The translations under genes and the position numbers were made by a program. This document shows, piece by piece, positions 1-12,369 of a stretch of DNA of 64,000 nt (position 1 is its first letter; each line of letters starts with the position of its first letter). A model generated the notes under the pieces. That model was given only the letters and a program-made list of their open reading frames with translations. It had not been told where the DNA came from and made no database searches. The stretch spans positions 29,602 through 93,601 of the forward strand of contig JACGCK010000176.1 of the NCBI GenBank assembly GCA_014925825.1, in the 5' to 3' direction. The stretch comes from Pholiota molesta. Taxonomy: Eukaryota > Basidiomycota > Agaricomycetes > Agaricales > Strophariaceae.

Positions 1-1656
1 ACAGCAACAAGCGCCCACGGTGCCCCTTTGCGGTCGTGGTTGAAGGCACGTCCAGAAGGCCCTTGGCGGACAGCACCGCTGCCAGGGAGAAATCCAAGAG
101 GTCGACGGCGTGGGGGCGCTCTGGCGTGTTCTCCGCCACAACGGCACGTTGGCCATAGACACATCTGCACGCGAAATAGAGAATGTAAGCACTGTAAATA
201 TCCTCAACATCCAAAAAGTGGGTATATCCACCTTCGCCAGTGCGCCCCATCATGCGGATGGGAAGTAAAAACCACGCGCGTGTGCAGCGGGCCCCATTCC
301 GCCCAGGGAATATGCAGCGGCGCATGCTCCTGGGCCATACGCGCGCGGCGGGCGTACATTAGGAGCACGCGCTGGTGCAGGAACACGTTCACATACCGAA
401 CCCGATGTTCCCCCACATCCATCGGGTGGTTGTACTGCACGGTGAACATGTGTAGGCGGTGATCGTCGTGTATCGTGAATGGTGTATGCGGGAGGGGGTT
501 CGCCTCAACGGGGCCAGCATGGCTGACGATTCCGCGGATGGAGATGCCAGGGGCAGGGGGCGGAAGATGGAGTGTAGCGAGGTGAACTGCCTGGGTAGTC
601 GTCGCGTGGGATCGTACAAGCTTGTATAGCTGAATCGCGCCGCAGATGGCTTCCGTCGTAATGAAGAAGTACGTGGAATCGAGAAGCCGGAAGTCATATT
701 CCAACGAGGGAGGGCAGCGATCAAAAGATGCAGAGGTATCCTTTATAATTAACGTCAAATATGTTACAAAGTAGCGTAAAATGTGGGCGCACCAATAGCA
801 GATCCGATGTCATCCAGTCCCATACCAATGCGCGCGCCTTCCCTCCAGCATAGTGGAAATGAACGGCAACGACGCTGTACGCAATTTGAAGAACGGAAAT
901 GGTGTACTCATTCTCTTGGCGATGTTGCGGAACAACCGTAAACTGAAAGGGGCTTTGCTGCGCCTGCGGATGAATAGCATTGGTAGATATAGCCCGAATG
1001 TGAATGCGGACGATACGCGTGTCGGTCATCGATGGTGGGCTACGAATGTTTAACCTGAAGATTATTGAACCACAAGATAATACACAGGTACTCACGTCCC
1101 GTCGTCCTCTACAAACACCATCAAATCCTGTGTCGGATCCATCGTGAACTGCCCTTCTAAGAGATTTTCATCCAGGGGTCTTCGACTCAGGGGTCTTTGA
1201 ATCGTGCGTTGAGTGGCATCGCTGGCGGTAGGTAACCATATAATTTCAAAGTGATCCGGCTCGCTGCTCGCAGTAGCGAATGCGCCTCCGGCGAGCTCGA
1301 ATACATCACCATCAGGCTGCGTCTGCACAGTACGAGGCCCTTTCGTCTCGAGTGCCAGCCACGCCCGACGTCGGAGCATCAGAGACTCGATGCGTTCTGT
1401 GTGGCTAAGTGATGTTCCGCCATCTTCGAGGCCGTCCATGTGCAGCTGAATAGTATACTCCAGCAAAGAGGAACCTTTGAGCGTGTTGTAGATGGACGTG
1501 CACGTCTGTGCGATCTCGTAGTTTTAGCCGCTTCCACAGAGATCATAGCGATGTACATAATCTCACCATCGCACATCGGATGAGCGAAACAGCATCGAGG
1601 TTGGAAAGGATCTGAATATGTAGCTCTTGCGGTAGATCACAGAAATCGTTCGCCAT
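1..1656 (-). CDS. F-box protein, copy A (3' end cut by window edge)
   Basis: This is a substrate-adaptor-type F-box protein, expected to dock on Skp1 in an SCF ubiquitin ligase; that role is inferred from the family. Minus-strand exons are 1656-1567, 1505-1096, 1039-793, 740-232 and 174 to the window edge. Exon 1 encodes exactly 30 residues, an F-box core of the form LPQELHIQILSNLDAVSLIRC. The rest has no named domain but carries the family marks: MDPTQDL, QQSPFQFTV, WDWMTSDLLLV, FRLLDSTYFF and a DFSLAAVLSAKG-type stretch. All splice phases agree and no stop was found in 476 visible codons. Exon 2 holds the RPLDENLLEGQF insert also present in the copy at 45644, its closest relative here together with the copy at 52843. 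The start is the ATG directly before the F-box, shared in position by all copies. Exon 6 and part of exon 5 lie outside the window. Confidence 0.85.
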
Positions 1657-1753
1657 TTCAGAAGGGAATCAATGAAGTGGATGGTCCAGGCTTGTAGACT
1701 GCGGACGCAGATCTCAAAGGACATTTGTGTTTTTCTTTGGACAATTGATATCA

Positions 1754-1770
1754 TTCCCACACACACGCTT
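1754..1770 (-). promoter_or_regulatory. conserved upstream motif of F-box copy A
   Basis: On the minus strand this reads AAGCGTGTGTGTGGGAA, 98 bp before the ATG of copy A. The identical 17-mer sits 105 bp before the ATG of the copy at 45644, and variants precede several other copies. Its conserved position suggests a promoter or 5' UTR element, but shared ancestry of the flank could also explain it. Confidence 0.45.
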
Positions 1771-2204
1771 CTCGTGCTTGGCCCTGATGCCAGCATAGCA
1801 AACTTTAAACTGAAGCTCATGAGGATGTCCCATACTGTCACCAATTTGTCCCTGAAATATCGCTACGCAGCTACTACCTTGTAGCGTGAAAAGATATGAA
1901 ACTGAATGAACGACCCGTAACATCGCCCAATCCGCACCCTCCCGAGCGGAGCACGGTACGTCTGCTGCTCACGAGAGGGCGCCTGCTGCTCACGGAAGGG
2001 CGGGGGCCGGGCTCGGTACGTCTGCTGAATCCTGTCGAAGGCACGGCGGTGACGTGGTGCAGCAACCCCTCCGCGAGCGGTCAGGGTATGTATCCAATAC
2101 CGCATCAGCTTTTAGACTTTTCATGGATTATGTAAAGGCTCTGTTCAGTACGACGAGTTTGAGATATCATTTTATCATTTTATTACCGGAATAATAAATT
2201 CGCA
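1771..2204. other. 5' flank of copy A, then spacer without a gene
   Basis: The first part (to about 1880) aligns with the upstream flanks of the copies at 45644 and 52843. The remainder contains a direct repeat around 1955-2030 built on GGTACGTCTGCTG and otherwise shows no supported gene. Confidence 0.4.
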
Positions 2205-3960
2205 TCCAACACCAAAGCAGCACCCCCGCACGCGAGCTTTCATATACAAAAGAAGATCGGTTTCCACCATGTGAGCACATACTTTGTCCGGCCATCAGCG
2301 CCAGCGTAGTGCATGGCCCCGACGAGTCGCTGAGAACTGCATGTTCTCAGTCGGCACCAAGATAAAGGGAGGATGACGTGGATCCGACCTCCTTTAAAGA
2401 GAATCGTCGGGAGGGGTGCAGGTGAGACTCCAGCGAGTGGATGGCCCGGGAAAGTAGGAAAGCTCTCAAAACGAAATCAATCCACTCACAACATACGCCC
2501 ATCCATTGAGTGTGACGTTCATACGGTGCTGCTCTTGGACACAGCTAGCGCTGGTCAAAGTGGTGCTCTACAATAGCCGATAGAGTACCGTAGCCCTAAT
2601 CCAGAGGGGCCCTCGATCCTGGAAAGCCTCTGGTGACCCGCCGCCGCACGAAGTTATCGAAGACGAACGATCTCTGCGCTGTTGACTGGCACATTGGCTC
2701 GATTCCATAATCCGCTGGCAGAGATCAGATCAAGCGGTTAGGTTAAGCTCAGGACGGAGGGCTTGCACAAATAGCATACGAGATACCACCTTGGTTGTTG
2801 GTGTTGGTGGAAGCGATGAGTGGGAATACTCGAGTAGGCAAGGATGTCTCGGGCCGGATTCAGAGTCCGTGCGCAATGTTCTCACCGCGACTTCGTTTTA
2901 CTGCCACACATCACACTGTCTTCACGCTCATCGTCCGCAATCCAGAGGAGCGCATTCGATGCATATGTGTATGGGCCGTGCTCTGCGTTAGCAGTTCCGC
3001 CGACGGACACAGCACAGGAGAAGTTTCTCTACCCGGTCGCTCAAACGTCCCAGTCTGTTGCTCTCTACCCACCCCCATTATGCTCACCTCCACCTATCTA
3101 CAGTACTTATATGTCATCCCCCCACGGTCTATGCGCTTAAGCCCCATGACTCGAACCCACTGTGCCAATACCCAGCCACCCACCGCCTCTTACCCTCTTC
3201 AACGCGCGCTCTAACTGCATCGGCGCGCGTTCGCCTCCTGTTCGCGCCTCCCCTCCTCCCAGGCGCGCATTCCAGCTGACGTAGCGTCCACCACACCCCG
3301 ACCCTCCACCATGCGCACCCCGACCCTCCCACGAGCCAGACTATGCCCGTCCCGATGCCACATCGCCGTCCTCTGCGATTTGGCCTGGGTAGGTTCATCC
3401 GCGGTCGTTTCGTTCGTCCTGTGGGGAAACCGTGCCCATAAGCCTCCCGAAGGAAAATGCGGAGTGGCTCGGTGTGCGGGCGAATGTCGCGGCAGCAAAG
3501 GCGCAACTTGAAAATGGATCAGGAGGCGAGGAGATCCGTGGAACGTGTCGTGACGAGACGGTCGCTGAGGAGTGTGAACGGACAGTGATGCGGATCCGGG
3601 GGTGGAGGCGTGCACGAGCAGGGCGGGGGCGGTAGTGTGTGGGATGTAAGTCCACGCGCCGTTGATGTAACGATCATGCCCTGGCATCGTTCGTAGCTCA
3701 GGGAAACTTCGAATGTTCAGCGCACCTTCCCCTGTGCCCGCCGTACCCCTCCTGCTCCCGGCCTTCGCATCCATCCACGCCAGGCAAGACACATGCGAGC
3801 GCCCTCTTCTTCCGATATGCTGCTGGACTTTCGACGCCGACGCTGTTATCGAAGACTCTGCAAGAGCGAAGTACCGTAGCACACACTCAAGGCAATTTGG
3901 CAAACTATCCGTCCTCCATCGCCGTCCCACACTAACACACCTATGCACCCCCTAGCTCGA
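2205..3960 (+). pseudogene. R1/X composite unit 1, decayed
   Basis: This is the first of about 14 related stretches that I do not recognise. The order in each is an R1 part with splice-like junctions, then TTCAGCAGCTCGCGAG-type sequence when preserved, then GTTGGTGGAAGCGATGAG (here about 2803), then the conserved block GGGCCGGATTCAGAGTCCG (here about 2852), then the X part. X contains an intron-like segment and a later piece whose plus frame reads LWGNR, related to LDLWG in other copies, ending near a GATGTAAGT donor at about 3645. No long frame survives across the unit. Long frames on either strand here look accidental in GC-rich sequence. A decayed multi-exon gene is the simplest reading; a non-coding repeat remains possible. 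Confidence 0.45.
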
Positions 3961-4464
3961 CACATTACCACGCACCGCAACGCCATCCCCAGCCGCCGCC
4001 CTCCCTCCGCCGCCATCCGCGCCCAGCCACCTCCCCATCCCGCCGACATCCATCCCACGCACACCTCAGGGCCGCCTCCGCCGCCCAGCCACCCCCTCTC
4101 GGCGCGTCCTGCCTCAAAAAAACCGCGTCTGCCACGAAGCGCGGCGGCGCGGGACCCGAAGCCGCGGCGCGCGGCGCGCCATGCCATGCCCCGCCGCAGA
4201 TGGTCGCGCGCCCGACGTGCGCGGGCGTTCTGCTGTGCGCCTTACCCTTTGGTGATCGTTCTCGGGTGGGAAAGGACGGAGGAGACGTAAGATTAGTACG
4301 GCGTCGTCGACTTGCGGATCTATCTATGGACGGTAATGGTATGGATTTATATCAAAATTCAAGCTTTCTCGACGCTTGTTGTAGCTCCTTTATTGAATAA
4401 TATGAACTTTCAAACAAAGTAGTGTGCAGTCGAAACGATTATAACACAATATCGAATGGAAATC
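3961..4464. other. GC-rich tract followed by AT-richer spacer
   Basis: About 3955-4265 is strongly GC-rich with runs of CCGCC and GCGCG. Open frames on both strands there are low-complexity proline/arginine and do not look like a gene. From 4290 the composition drops and no gene is supported. Confidence 0.35.
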
Positions 4465-4850
4465 GACCACGTGGCTTTTGTTTTGCCCTGCGACGAGGAT
4501 AGGTATACATAGGGAGAGCTAGACTATCCTGAGTAGTGCCACTCGATGACGATACAATAATGGCCGTGCTCTGGACCCACGAAGCTTTAGCTGCTCATCC
4601 GAATCACAATACCGATAGCATGCTAACGGATTTCGGGTAAGCGGTGAGATTCGTAATTGACCACGAGGCTTGCTTTGTTTTGCCCTGCGATGAGTCACGG
4701 TGTAGGGAGAGCTAGACTTATCCTCGAAGAGTAGTGCCACTCGATGCTACAATGCTCATGCTCTGTACCCACGAGGCTTGATCTGCTCATCCGAATCACA
4801 ATACCGATAGCATGCTAACGGAGTTTGGGTAAGCGATGAGAGTCGTCGGA
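4465..4850. repeat. tandem duplication, two units of about 194 bp
   Basis: Unit 1 (4465-4658) and unit 2 (4659 to about 4850) both begin GACCACG and share TTTTGCCCTGCGA, AGTAGTGCCACTCGATG and ATACCGATAGCATGCTAACG in the same order with small indels. Part of the same sequence recurs at about 10325-10400 upstream of the hypothetical gene at 10748. This suggests that the two flanks descend from one segment. No coding potential was seen. Confidence 0.8.
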
Positions 4851-5381
4851 AGCCCATTGCTCTCCCATTATCCCGCATTTCGGGGAGACATATCGATCAC
4901 TGTATACTCCGGAGCTCGACCACCCCTCGCAAGACCGTGGACATGAGATCGAGCATGAGGCCTGTCTTCAAAGCTCTATCACAATATTTTTTCACTGCGG
5001 AAGCGCATGCAGACGCGTCCATTGTTTCTGGATGACAGATCTCGGCGTCGTCCTGGACCAACTCCTGGTCTGTTGGCCTGAGCACGGGTTTGTGTATATA
5101 CGTATGTTCGCAGAGGTAGCGGTAGTAATATCAATGCGGATTCCACTGCAGTCAAACTTCAGTGGCACAAAATACATCTTCGGAGTCTAAGAAGTTGTCG
5201 TTCACTCAGAATCACATCGCATTGTTCGACGATTTAGGAGGTGCCACTCGAGTACATACCGTCCCCATCCTATCGATTAAAATATATCATATGATTTTTC
5301 GCCGCATCCCAGAGTATAAAATAGTGGGTTTTTCGTCTACTATGCCTTAGTCCAAGTCCATCGACCGCTCTCGCAAATCCA

Positions 5382-5718
5382 ATGGCGCCCAATTCCACGC
5401 CCTCACACAGCTCTACGGCTACCTCGTGCATTCATGCATCTTTGATGACATTGACGACTGTCCCAGGTACTCTTCTCCCGCCCTCCGCCCTCTACCCGCC
5501 GAGCTAATGTTCTTTAGGCCTCGAGCAGGCGGCGGAACTAGCTCCATCTGCATCTCGGAAGGAATATACAGTGGACAAAGTATGTAGAACTTCTTCAATT
5601 TGCGCAGTGCCAATTCGCTCATCTTTCATCCCCGCAGAGGCCACACCCCAAGGAGTACCACCTCTGGTCAGACGATTGGCTTCAAGTTTTTGGGCAAGGG
5701 AGAAACCGATATTCCTAG
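5382..5718 (+). CDS. small spliced hypothetical protein
   Basis: The model has three exons, 5382-5466, 5518-5579 and 5638-5718, encoding 75 residues. Both introns (51 and 58 nt) have GT/AG ends in phase. The first carries a GCTAAT branch-like site, and a TATAAAATAG box lies about 65 bp upstream of the ATG. The last exon reads HPKEYHLWSDDWLQ near its end, which looks like real coding sequence. I recognise no domain. Another coding-like stretch in a different phase (about 5740-5870, LYWSQIYINLTPG) follows the stop. The model may therefore be incomplete, or the gene frameshifted. The upstream 200 bp and start region are homologous to those of the gene at 10748, although the downstream parts differ. 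Confidence 0.35.
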
Positions 5719-5984
5719 TTTACCCAATTTACCATTTGTAGTTTCTTTATATTGGTCTCAAATCTACATCAACCTGACACCCGGCACAGAAGTTGCCACC
5801 CAGACCATTACCCCCAATTCCCTTTGGCGTATATACAACCCCACACATTTAAATTCCCTCCCTTGTTATATATAATACATAGCTACAATTTCACCACATA
5901 ATATACATCATAAAGCAGTCCCCAGATAGTGAATTTGTAAGATGCCTCGCATCAGGATGCGTAGTGCTATCTGAGAACACGGAG

Positions 5985-7780
5985 GCAGATAACTCTCAAT
6001 ATCAAAGCAGCCCCTCGCCCCAAATGCTCTCCAAAGAAGGTCGATTTCTACAATTGTCACTACTACTCACCTTTATCAGGCCACCGGAACCAGCGCAGCG
6101 CATGGCTCCGACGACGTCGCTGAGAGAACGCATGTTCTCAGTCGACGCCAGGTCAAAGGTAGCTTGTGGAACCGACCTTCTTTTGAGAGCATCGTCGGAG
6201 GGGGATGCATGGACATGATGTAAGCGAAGGGGATGGCGCAGGAAAGTGGAAAGGTTCTCGAGACGAGACGGGAAATGTCGGGGTACTCACGATATCCTCC
6301 ATCCGTTGAGTTCGGCGTCCGTACAGCACCCTTTGGCACAGTGAGCAGTGGTAAACGTAGTGCTCTACAACGATGGAGAGGGTACAGAAGCTCTCACCTA
6401 GAGGGGTTTGATCCTGGAAACTCTGGTGCGCCAAACGGAATGTTGACAGTTGCGCGTTCGATGTGATCAGCCGCTGAGAGAAATTGGGGGATGATTAGGT
6501 TAGACTGGAACCCGAACCCAAACGAATCACGTAGTGCATACCGAATGTCTTGATCCCATTACTCGTATGGATCGATGTATGGTCGGGAGCGATGATTGAG
6601 TAGCCTGAGCCAGCATCGATGTCGCTGTGATCGATTTCAGGCGAATCTCAGCAGCTCGTGAATCAAAGAGGGGTTCTGGTTCTTCAAGTTAGACGAATAT
6701 CATACACATAGATGGACAAGGGTCAGGGAGATGGAAGGTGCTTGGTTGTGCAGGCGCTGTTGATGTTGGTGGAAGTGATGAGTTGGAAAAATCGCACGAC
6801 TAGGCAAGGACTCAGGAGGCACTGACCGGGCCGGATTCAGAGTCCGCGCGCGATGTTCGAACGGCAGCCACGATGAGCTCGTTCTACTGTCTCCGTGTAG
6901 CAACCGTGTAGCGCATTCATTGTATCTGCCTCATACGATTATCGATAGCACCTGCCATTAGCCGTTCCCCAGACGGACACAGAGCAGGATACATTTCTCT
7001 ACCCGGTCGCGTCAACCTTACATACCCAGTGCGTTGCTCTCTGACCACCGTTAGCCTCTTCTTGGCCCCTTCCTGCTCACATCCGTCTATCTACAGTGTA
7101 CATGGCTAGCATCACATCGCCCCCGCCGGCGCCGTTCTCAAGCCCATGTTTCCTCGCGGCTCTCATCGGCGCCCACTTCGCGTCCTCCACACTCACCACG
7201 CCTTGTCCGACAGCATAGACACAGCACGAACGCCGCCGCGAGCAAACACCCAGCATTCCACCGCAACCTGCCCTCTTCAACGCGCCTTCTAACTACATCA
7301 GCGCGTTCCTGTCACCTGCTCGCGCCTCCCTCCTTTAGGCGCACATTCCAGCTGACATAGCATCCACCGCACGCTCCTCACCACCGTCCGCTCCCTGAAT
7401 TATCCCACATGCCAGACCGCGCCAGCACCCGACGCCACATCGCGAACCTTTGCCATCCCGCCTGGGCAGGTCCATCCACGATCGTTTCGTTCGACCTGTG
7501 GGGAAACCTCGTGCGCAGTCGTTTGCAAGCGTCTGCATTGTGGCTCGGTCTAAGGCCGAATGTCGCGGTGGCCAGGGCGCAATTTGAAGATGAACGAACC
7601 TGATGAGAACGCGAGGCGCTCGATGGTACGGCGGGGTGGAGAGACGGTGAAGCCCCACGCATCCATGGTCCCATCCATCTGACGTGCGTATGCGGCAGTT
7701 CGCGGTCAAAACCCCTTCTGCCCCGGTGATTGCTCGAAGCATGGATCGCGCTCGCATCACTTCCTTAATACTTAACACCC
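5985..7780 (+). pseudogene. R1/X composite unit 2, decayed
   Basis: R1 begins at about 5990 with a stretch that reads KEGRF followed by APTTSLR, a pattern shared by the units at 11605, 12370, 37050 and, inverted, about 62330. The TTCAGCAGCTCGTGA-like motif is near 6650, GTTGGTGGAAGTGATGAG near 6768, and the GGGCCGGATTCAGAGTCCG block at about 6828. X follows to about 7780, with a frame reading HPAWAGPSTIVSFDLWGN around 7460-7500 that matches the X consensus but then breaks. No continuous gene can be built. Confidence 0.45.
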
Positions 7781-8278
7781 ATAGCCGTAAAGTAACATGA
7801 ATTCGATCTCGACGCTATGGGAACCTGGAACAGTTCAATAGGCGCGGTAACATCATCATCTTCCAAGGAGACCATTCGGGCGAGTGCGAATCTGTTTCTT
7901 TAGAATGAATCCATCTATGCAATGGATTATGTTGTATCAAATCAATGAACGCGCATAGCGTAGCGTATTGCTCACTAAGAAGCCATATCCCTCGATCGTG
8001 TAAGTAACGAAGCAAAGGGCCGCGCACTCGATGAAGTAATTATGTTTCTATGTACTCAAGGTGCCATCTACGAGCTAGTAGCTACGCTTCTTTCCATCCC
8101 CCGTCCAACTGTCCTAACGAAATGGAAGCCGAGAAATTTTCTGAAGGCCGAGGCCGAGACATCACAAACTTGTGGGTTTACTGTGGGAAGTTTGCCCACA
8201 AGAAACATCTCGATTCTCTCTATTAAGCCACGTCCGTAGTAACTTCGAATATCATCCAACCCATCTGCTCCTTCCAGA
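7781..8278. other. spacer and 5' flank of F-box copy B
   Basis: There is no supported gene. The last 120 bp resemble the upstream flank of the copy at 39822; ACATCTCGATT is shared and CCATCTGCTCCTTCCAG lies just before the ATG in both. This supports recent common ancestry of copies B and F. Confidence 0.4.
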
Positions 8279-10165
8279 ATGGCGAGCTTCTCTGATTTGC
8301 CACAAGAGCTGTATATCGAGATACTGTCCAACCTCGACCCCGAATCACTCATCCGCTGCGCGATGGTAAGGCAATGCGTCCATGTATCCCAATAGAGGCT
8401 AAACCTGTTGGACCACAACAGACATCTAAATCTATGCACGACGCCCTCAAAAGCTCCTCTTCATTAGTGTATACTGCTCAGTTGCACTTGGATGGCCTCA
8501 AAGATTGCGGAACATCAATCGCCTACCCAGATCTCATTGAGTTGCTTGTACGGCGACGGCAGGCGTGGCAGTCACCAGAGAGGAGAGAGCCTCTTACTTG
8601 CCGTACGCTACGTGATTCTGAAGCGTACGAGTTTGTCGGCGGTGCTTTCACTAACACGAGCCAGGGCACGGACTTCCTCCAATTCATACAGGTCCCAATC
8701 TCCAATGGCGGCCAAGGATGTACGGTTCGAAGGCCGTTGATTGGGATCCCAGTTGAGGCGTTGGGCTTGGATCCGACACAGGATTTGATAGTCTTTCTAG
8801 AGGAAATCGGAATGTGAGCACCAGCGTATTATCCTTGTGCGATCTCAAGTTTCAATGCCTCCATAGACTAGGCGACACTCGTACCCTGCATGTCCATATT
8901 CGCACCATATCTGCGAACACAATACATCCGTTCGCGCAGCAAAGCCCCTTGCGATTTACTGTCTTTGCGAAACTTGAACATTTGTACGGAGCCGCTCCCG
9001 TAGAAACTGCCACTCTACAAATCGCACGCAACACCCTTGCGCTTTTTCTGTGTAGCAACACGGAGGTGCCAATACTAGCGATATGGGACTGGACTACATC
9101 GGAACTTATATTGGTAAGTTTGCCTGATTTTATACCGCTTTCAGTCTATTTCATAAATCACACAGGATAGTGCTATCTCTTTCGACCCCCTCTCACATTG
9201 GGATACAAGTTCGGTCTCCTCGATTCCACTTACTTCTTTATAGCCTGTCCGTGGAACTACGGATCGATTCGGCTATTCAAACTCGTGCGATCCCACGCGG
9301 GCGCGGCCCCAGCAGTGCACCTCGCTACGCTGCACCTCCCACTCACCTCCCCGAACACGTTCGTCCGCCGAATCTCCTGCGACGCCGGGCCCATCGCAAG
9401 GCACCCGCTCCCGCAGACATCGTTCACGATCAACGATGATGACCGCTTGCACGTGTTCACCGTGGTATACGACCACTGTAACGCGAGCCGGCGCGTCAAT
9501 CCTGTGACCTTGTTCCTGCACCAGCGCGTACTTGCAACATATGCGCACCGCGCGCTCACGCTCGAGACACCCTTGGATGTATTGTGGGAGGAATGGGGCC
9601 CGGCGAACACGATGTTGGCCCAGCCTTTTGCGCACTATGAGCCGAACTTCATAAGGTTCTTATTGACTTATTTATTTGCGCGATGACTGTCTTCACCTTC
9701 TATTCCTTTCGTTCGCAGATACGTCCACGGCCAACGCTGTATTTTCCCGGGAGGGATCATCGGCGATGATAATCCTATGCAATGTCCGCCTTCCCGCTAT
9801 GTGGAAATCCTCGACTTCTCGTCTGCAGCCGTGCTGACCTCTAAGGGCATGCTGCCCGCGCTCCTCCCGACGCCAAAGGGCAAGCCGGGGACATTGGTGC
9901 CGTCGAGTATCGTTCGCAGTGAGGATTTTTCGTTCTTCCTCCACGACGTGGAGACGCACCTTCCGTGCGTCATCACGACGCTGGCCCTCAAGCAGCCTTA
10001 CGACGCCTACATGATCCATGCTGACGGCATTGTCGGTGTAAAGGTACGTTGACTCGTTTGATCTATTTGTACTTTAGTCATTGATTTTCCTCCATGTAGA
10101 TGAATCGCCACAAGGATTATTTTCTCTTACACATGTACGCCGCCTACCTTAAACGCTCTTCCTGA
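8279..10165 (+). pseudogene. F-box protein, copy B, one frameshift
   Basis: All six family exons are present: 8279-8365, 8422-8813, 8867-9113, 9166-9655, 9719-10043 and 10100-10165. Exon 1 has 29 residues (LPQELYIEILSNLDPESLIRC). Exons 4 and 5 together are one base short of a multiple of three. The frame breaks between SFDP and the following LGYKFGLLDSTYFF, at about 9186-9200, so the protein would end in exon 4. No alternative splice site that restores the frame is evident. The last exon reads through the position where relatives stop (MYTI then TAG) and ends 6-7 codons later. Closest relatives are the copies at 39822 and 58351. A single sequencing error could also explain the break. Confidence 0.75.
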
Positions 10166-10747
10166 GTACTTTTTTCTACTCTGTTTCAGCTGGTTCTCCT
10201 CCATGTCCACAATCCGGTTCTCTCTCTGTCATGTATGTATGTCTGGAATCTGCTATAGATTTTCATTATGCGATGATATTTATGTTTAATTCGCCAAACA
10301 CCCTTCTCTTATCGACTACGCATGTTCCGAGTAGTGCCACTCGATGATAAAATATACCGCGCGAGGCAATGAACACGAGATCGACCAAGAGGACATGGCA
10401 ATTTAAATACAGCATCATCGTCATGTTTCTTTACTAGGGTTGCAGACTCCGATACCCCCCCATTGTTTTCGTACAATCGATAACGGCGTGATCCTGGTTT
10501 GCTCACCCAATCGCAGGGTATATATATGATCACAGATAGGTAGTAGTAAACAGATGCGAGTCTCATTGCCCAGTGGCACAAACTTGATTTCACATTGTTC
10601 GACGATTCAGGAGAATCCACTGCGCACTGTGATCCATCCTCCCATGATGATGCTCTGTTGATTAATACTGCCGTCGTAAATATAAAACACCAGTTTCGCG
10701 TCTACCGCATCCCACCTCATCGACCGCTCTCAGGCTCGCCAGTACGA
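10166..10747. other. spacer and promoter region of the gene at 10748
   Basis: It contains a partial match to the tandem repeat at 4465-4850 (about 10325-10400). From about 10555 there is a block homologous to 5150-5380, with TTGTTCGACGATT in both and a TATAAAACACC box near 10680. No gene was seen. Confidence 0.45.
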
Positions 10748-11345
10748 ATGGCTTCCAATTCCAAATTCCCAAAGAGATCCACTCCACCCATCTTCGATGA
10801 CATTGACGACCATGCCCAGCGCGAAGATCACGTCGAACTGGGCCCACGCCGCTCGGGCTTGTTCGAGCCGGATTTTTTGGGCCGGATCAATGACGAACCT
10901 GAGAGGCATCCTGCCCCACGACGAACGTCGACACCAACGTCAACGACGACAATGACGAGCATACCCCGTCGCGTCGACAAGCACCGCCGAATAGCCTGCA
11001 TGCGCAAGACAGCCAGGTACGCAGTCTGAGTCTTTACCAGCCATGCCACGAACCCTGCTAATGCTGACTTCTACCGCCCGTTTCAGCAGCACCCGGGCAC
11101 GCAGTTGGTGCCCACATCGAGACGGCGGAATGACAATGTGCTCCCATTCTTCCCCTCAATACGGCGAGCCCACTGATCGGAATCAGGGGGCTTGGCAGCC
11201 GCGTATCCGTAGCCCGAATGACTATAGCGCTCGCGAGCGGTCTGAGCTAGAAGATCTCGAATGCGCCGGAATTCACTTCTCAGAGGTCAGAGGGAGACCT
11301 AGGGTGTTCAGTGTCCTTGCAACAGTATTTGTATTACTTGGATAA
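10748..11345 (+). CDS. hypothetical protein, two exons
   Basis: Exons 10748-11016 and 11087-11345 give 175 residues. The 70-nt intron has a GTACGC donor, a TGCTGAC-like branch site and a TTTCAG acceptor, and the phase is preserved. The N-terminal half is polar with an acidic patch (FDDIDDHAQ) and a Thr/Ser/Arg-rich segment. The C-terminus ends in a short hydrophobic stretch (VFSVLATVFVLLG) that could be a tail anchor. I recognise no family. The start and about 200 bp upstream match the locus at 5382, where the FDDIDD-coding bases survive in a different frame, so the two are diverged duplicates. The acceptor may be three bases further on (CAGCAG), changing one residue. Confidence 0.4.
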
Positions 11346-11604
11346 GCCCATGGACTAGCCTTGTTATCTGAATTGATTCTATAATTTATTGCATAGTACT
11401 GTAAATATAATCGCCGAAACATGTACTAATTACCGAGATGGTTTACCATTGATCGTTCCATCGTCTGAGGGTAATTCCACACCCTTGATACGCCGTTCAG
11501 ATATTTACATATCAGCATTAGAATTTTTACAATTGAATACTCTGCTCAGTACGCTACACATCCCAAACCTTCGACGAAAAACTATGGATCATCAAAATGA
11601 TAAA

Positions 11605-12230
11605 TTCATTCCAACATCAAAGCACGCCACGCCTTAGGCGCCTCCCAAAAAAAGAAGATCGATTTCCACAAATTCATCCACAATACACTTTGTCCCGCCA
11701 TCAGCGCCAGCACAGTGCACGGCGCCGACGAATTCGCTGGGAACATGCGTTCTCAGTCGACACCAAGATAAAGGTAGAACGACGGGGAATCGACCTGCTT
11801 TGGCGAGAATCGTCGGAGGGGGCGATCATCGGCAGGCAACCCACATAATACTAGCGTGGGGATGGCCCAGTTTTCGAAACGACACAGAAAATCTCAAGGC
11901 ACTCACGAATACGATGGGGCATGATATACCACCATCCTTTGAGTTCCGCGTCCAAACGGGACCCATTGGTACAGTTAGCACCGGTAGACGCAGTGCTCTA
12001 CGTACGACGATCCAGAGGGTACAGAAGCTCTTACCCAGAAGAACCGTCGAGCCTGGAAGCCCTTTGGCGGCTCCCACGCGCACGAAGTTCACGAAGCGAA
12101 GACGCACGAGCTCTGCGTTATCCACTCGAAAGCCGACAGTCCCGCGCACGATGTGATCATCCAACGAAAGATCTGGGAAGGACAGTCAGATGAAACGTTA
12201 GAATGCATGAGGGCTGGATGAATGAATAGC
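11605..12230 (+). pseudogene. R1/X unit 3, R1 part only
   Basis: It starts with CAACATCAAAGCA and a GAAGATCGATTTCCACAA stretch like unit 1. It continues through the ACGCGTTCTCAGTCGAC-type segment and ends near 12230 without the conserved GGGCCGG block or an X part. Another R1 copy follows 140 bp later in the same orientation, so the two are a tandem pair. No intact frame was found. Confidence 0.4.
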
Positions 12231-12369
12231 GTACCGGATACCGAACGTCGTGGTCATATCACGGATCGAAGATATTGGTCTCCGAACAACAATAGGAGGA
12301 GGGTTGGAGAAGGATATATACGACTCAATTCCGTACAACGTACATCGAACGACCGGCAGACAACCGCCA

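Noticed and set aside
3211..3948. 245-aa minus-strand open frame
   Set aside because: It runs through the GC-rich X part of unit 1, has no splice context and no counterpart frame in other X copies; composition explains it.
9166..9655. possible extra intron that would rescue F-box copy B
   Set aside because: No GT/AG pair of plausible length near 9186-9200 restores the frame, and no relative has an intron there.
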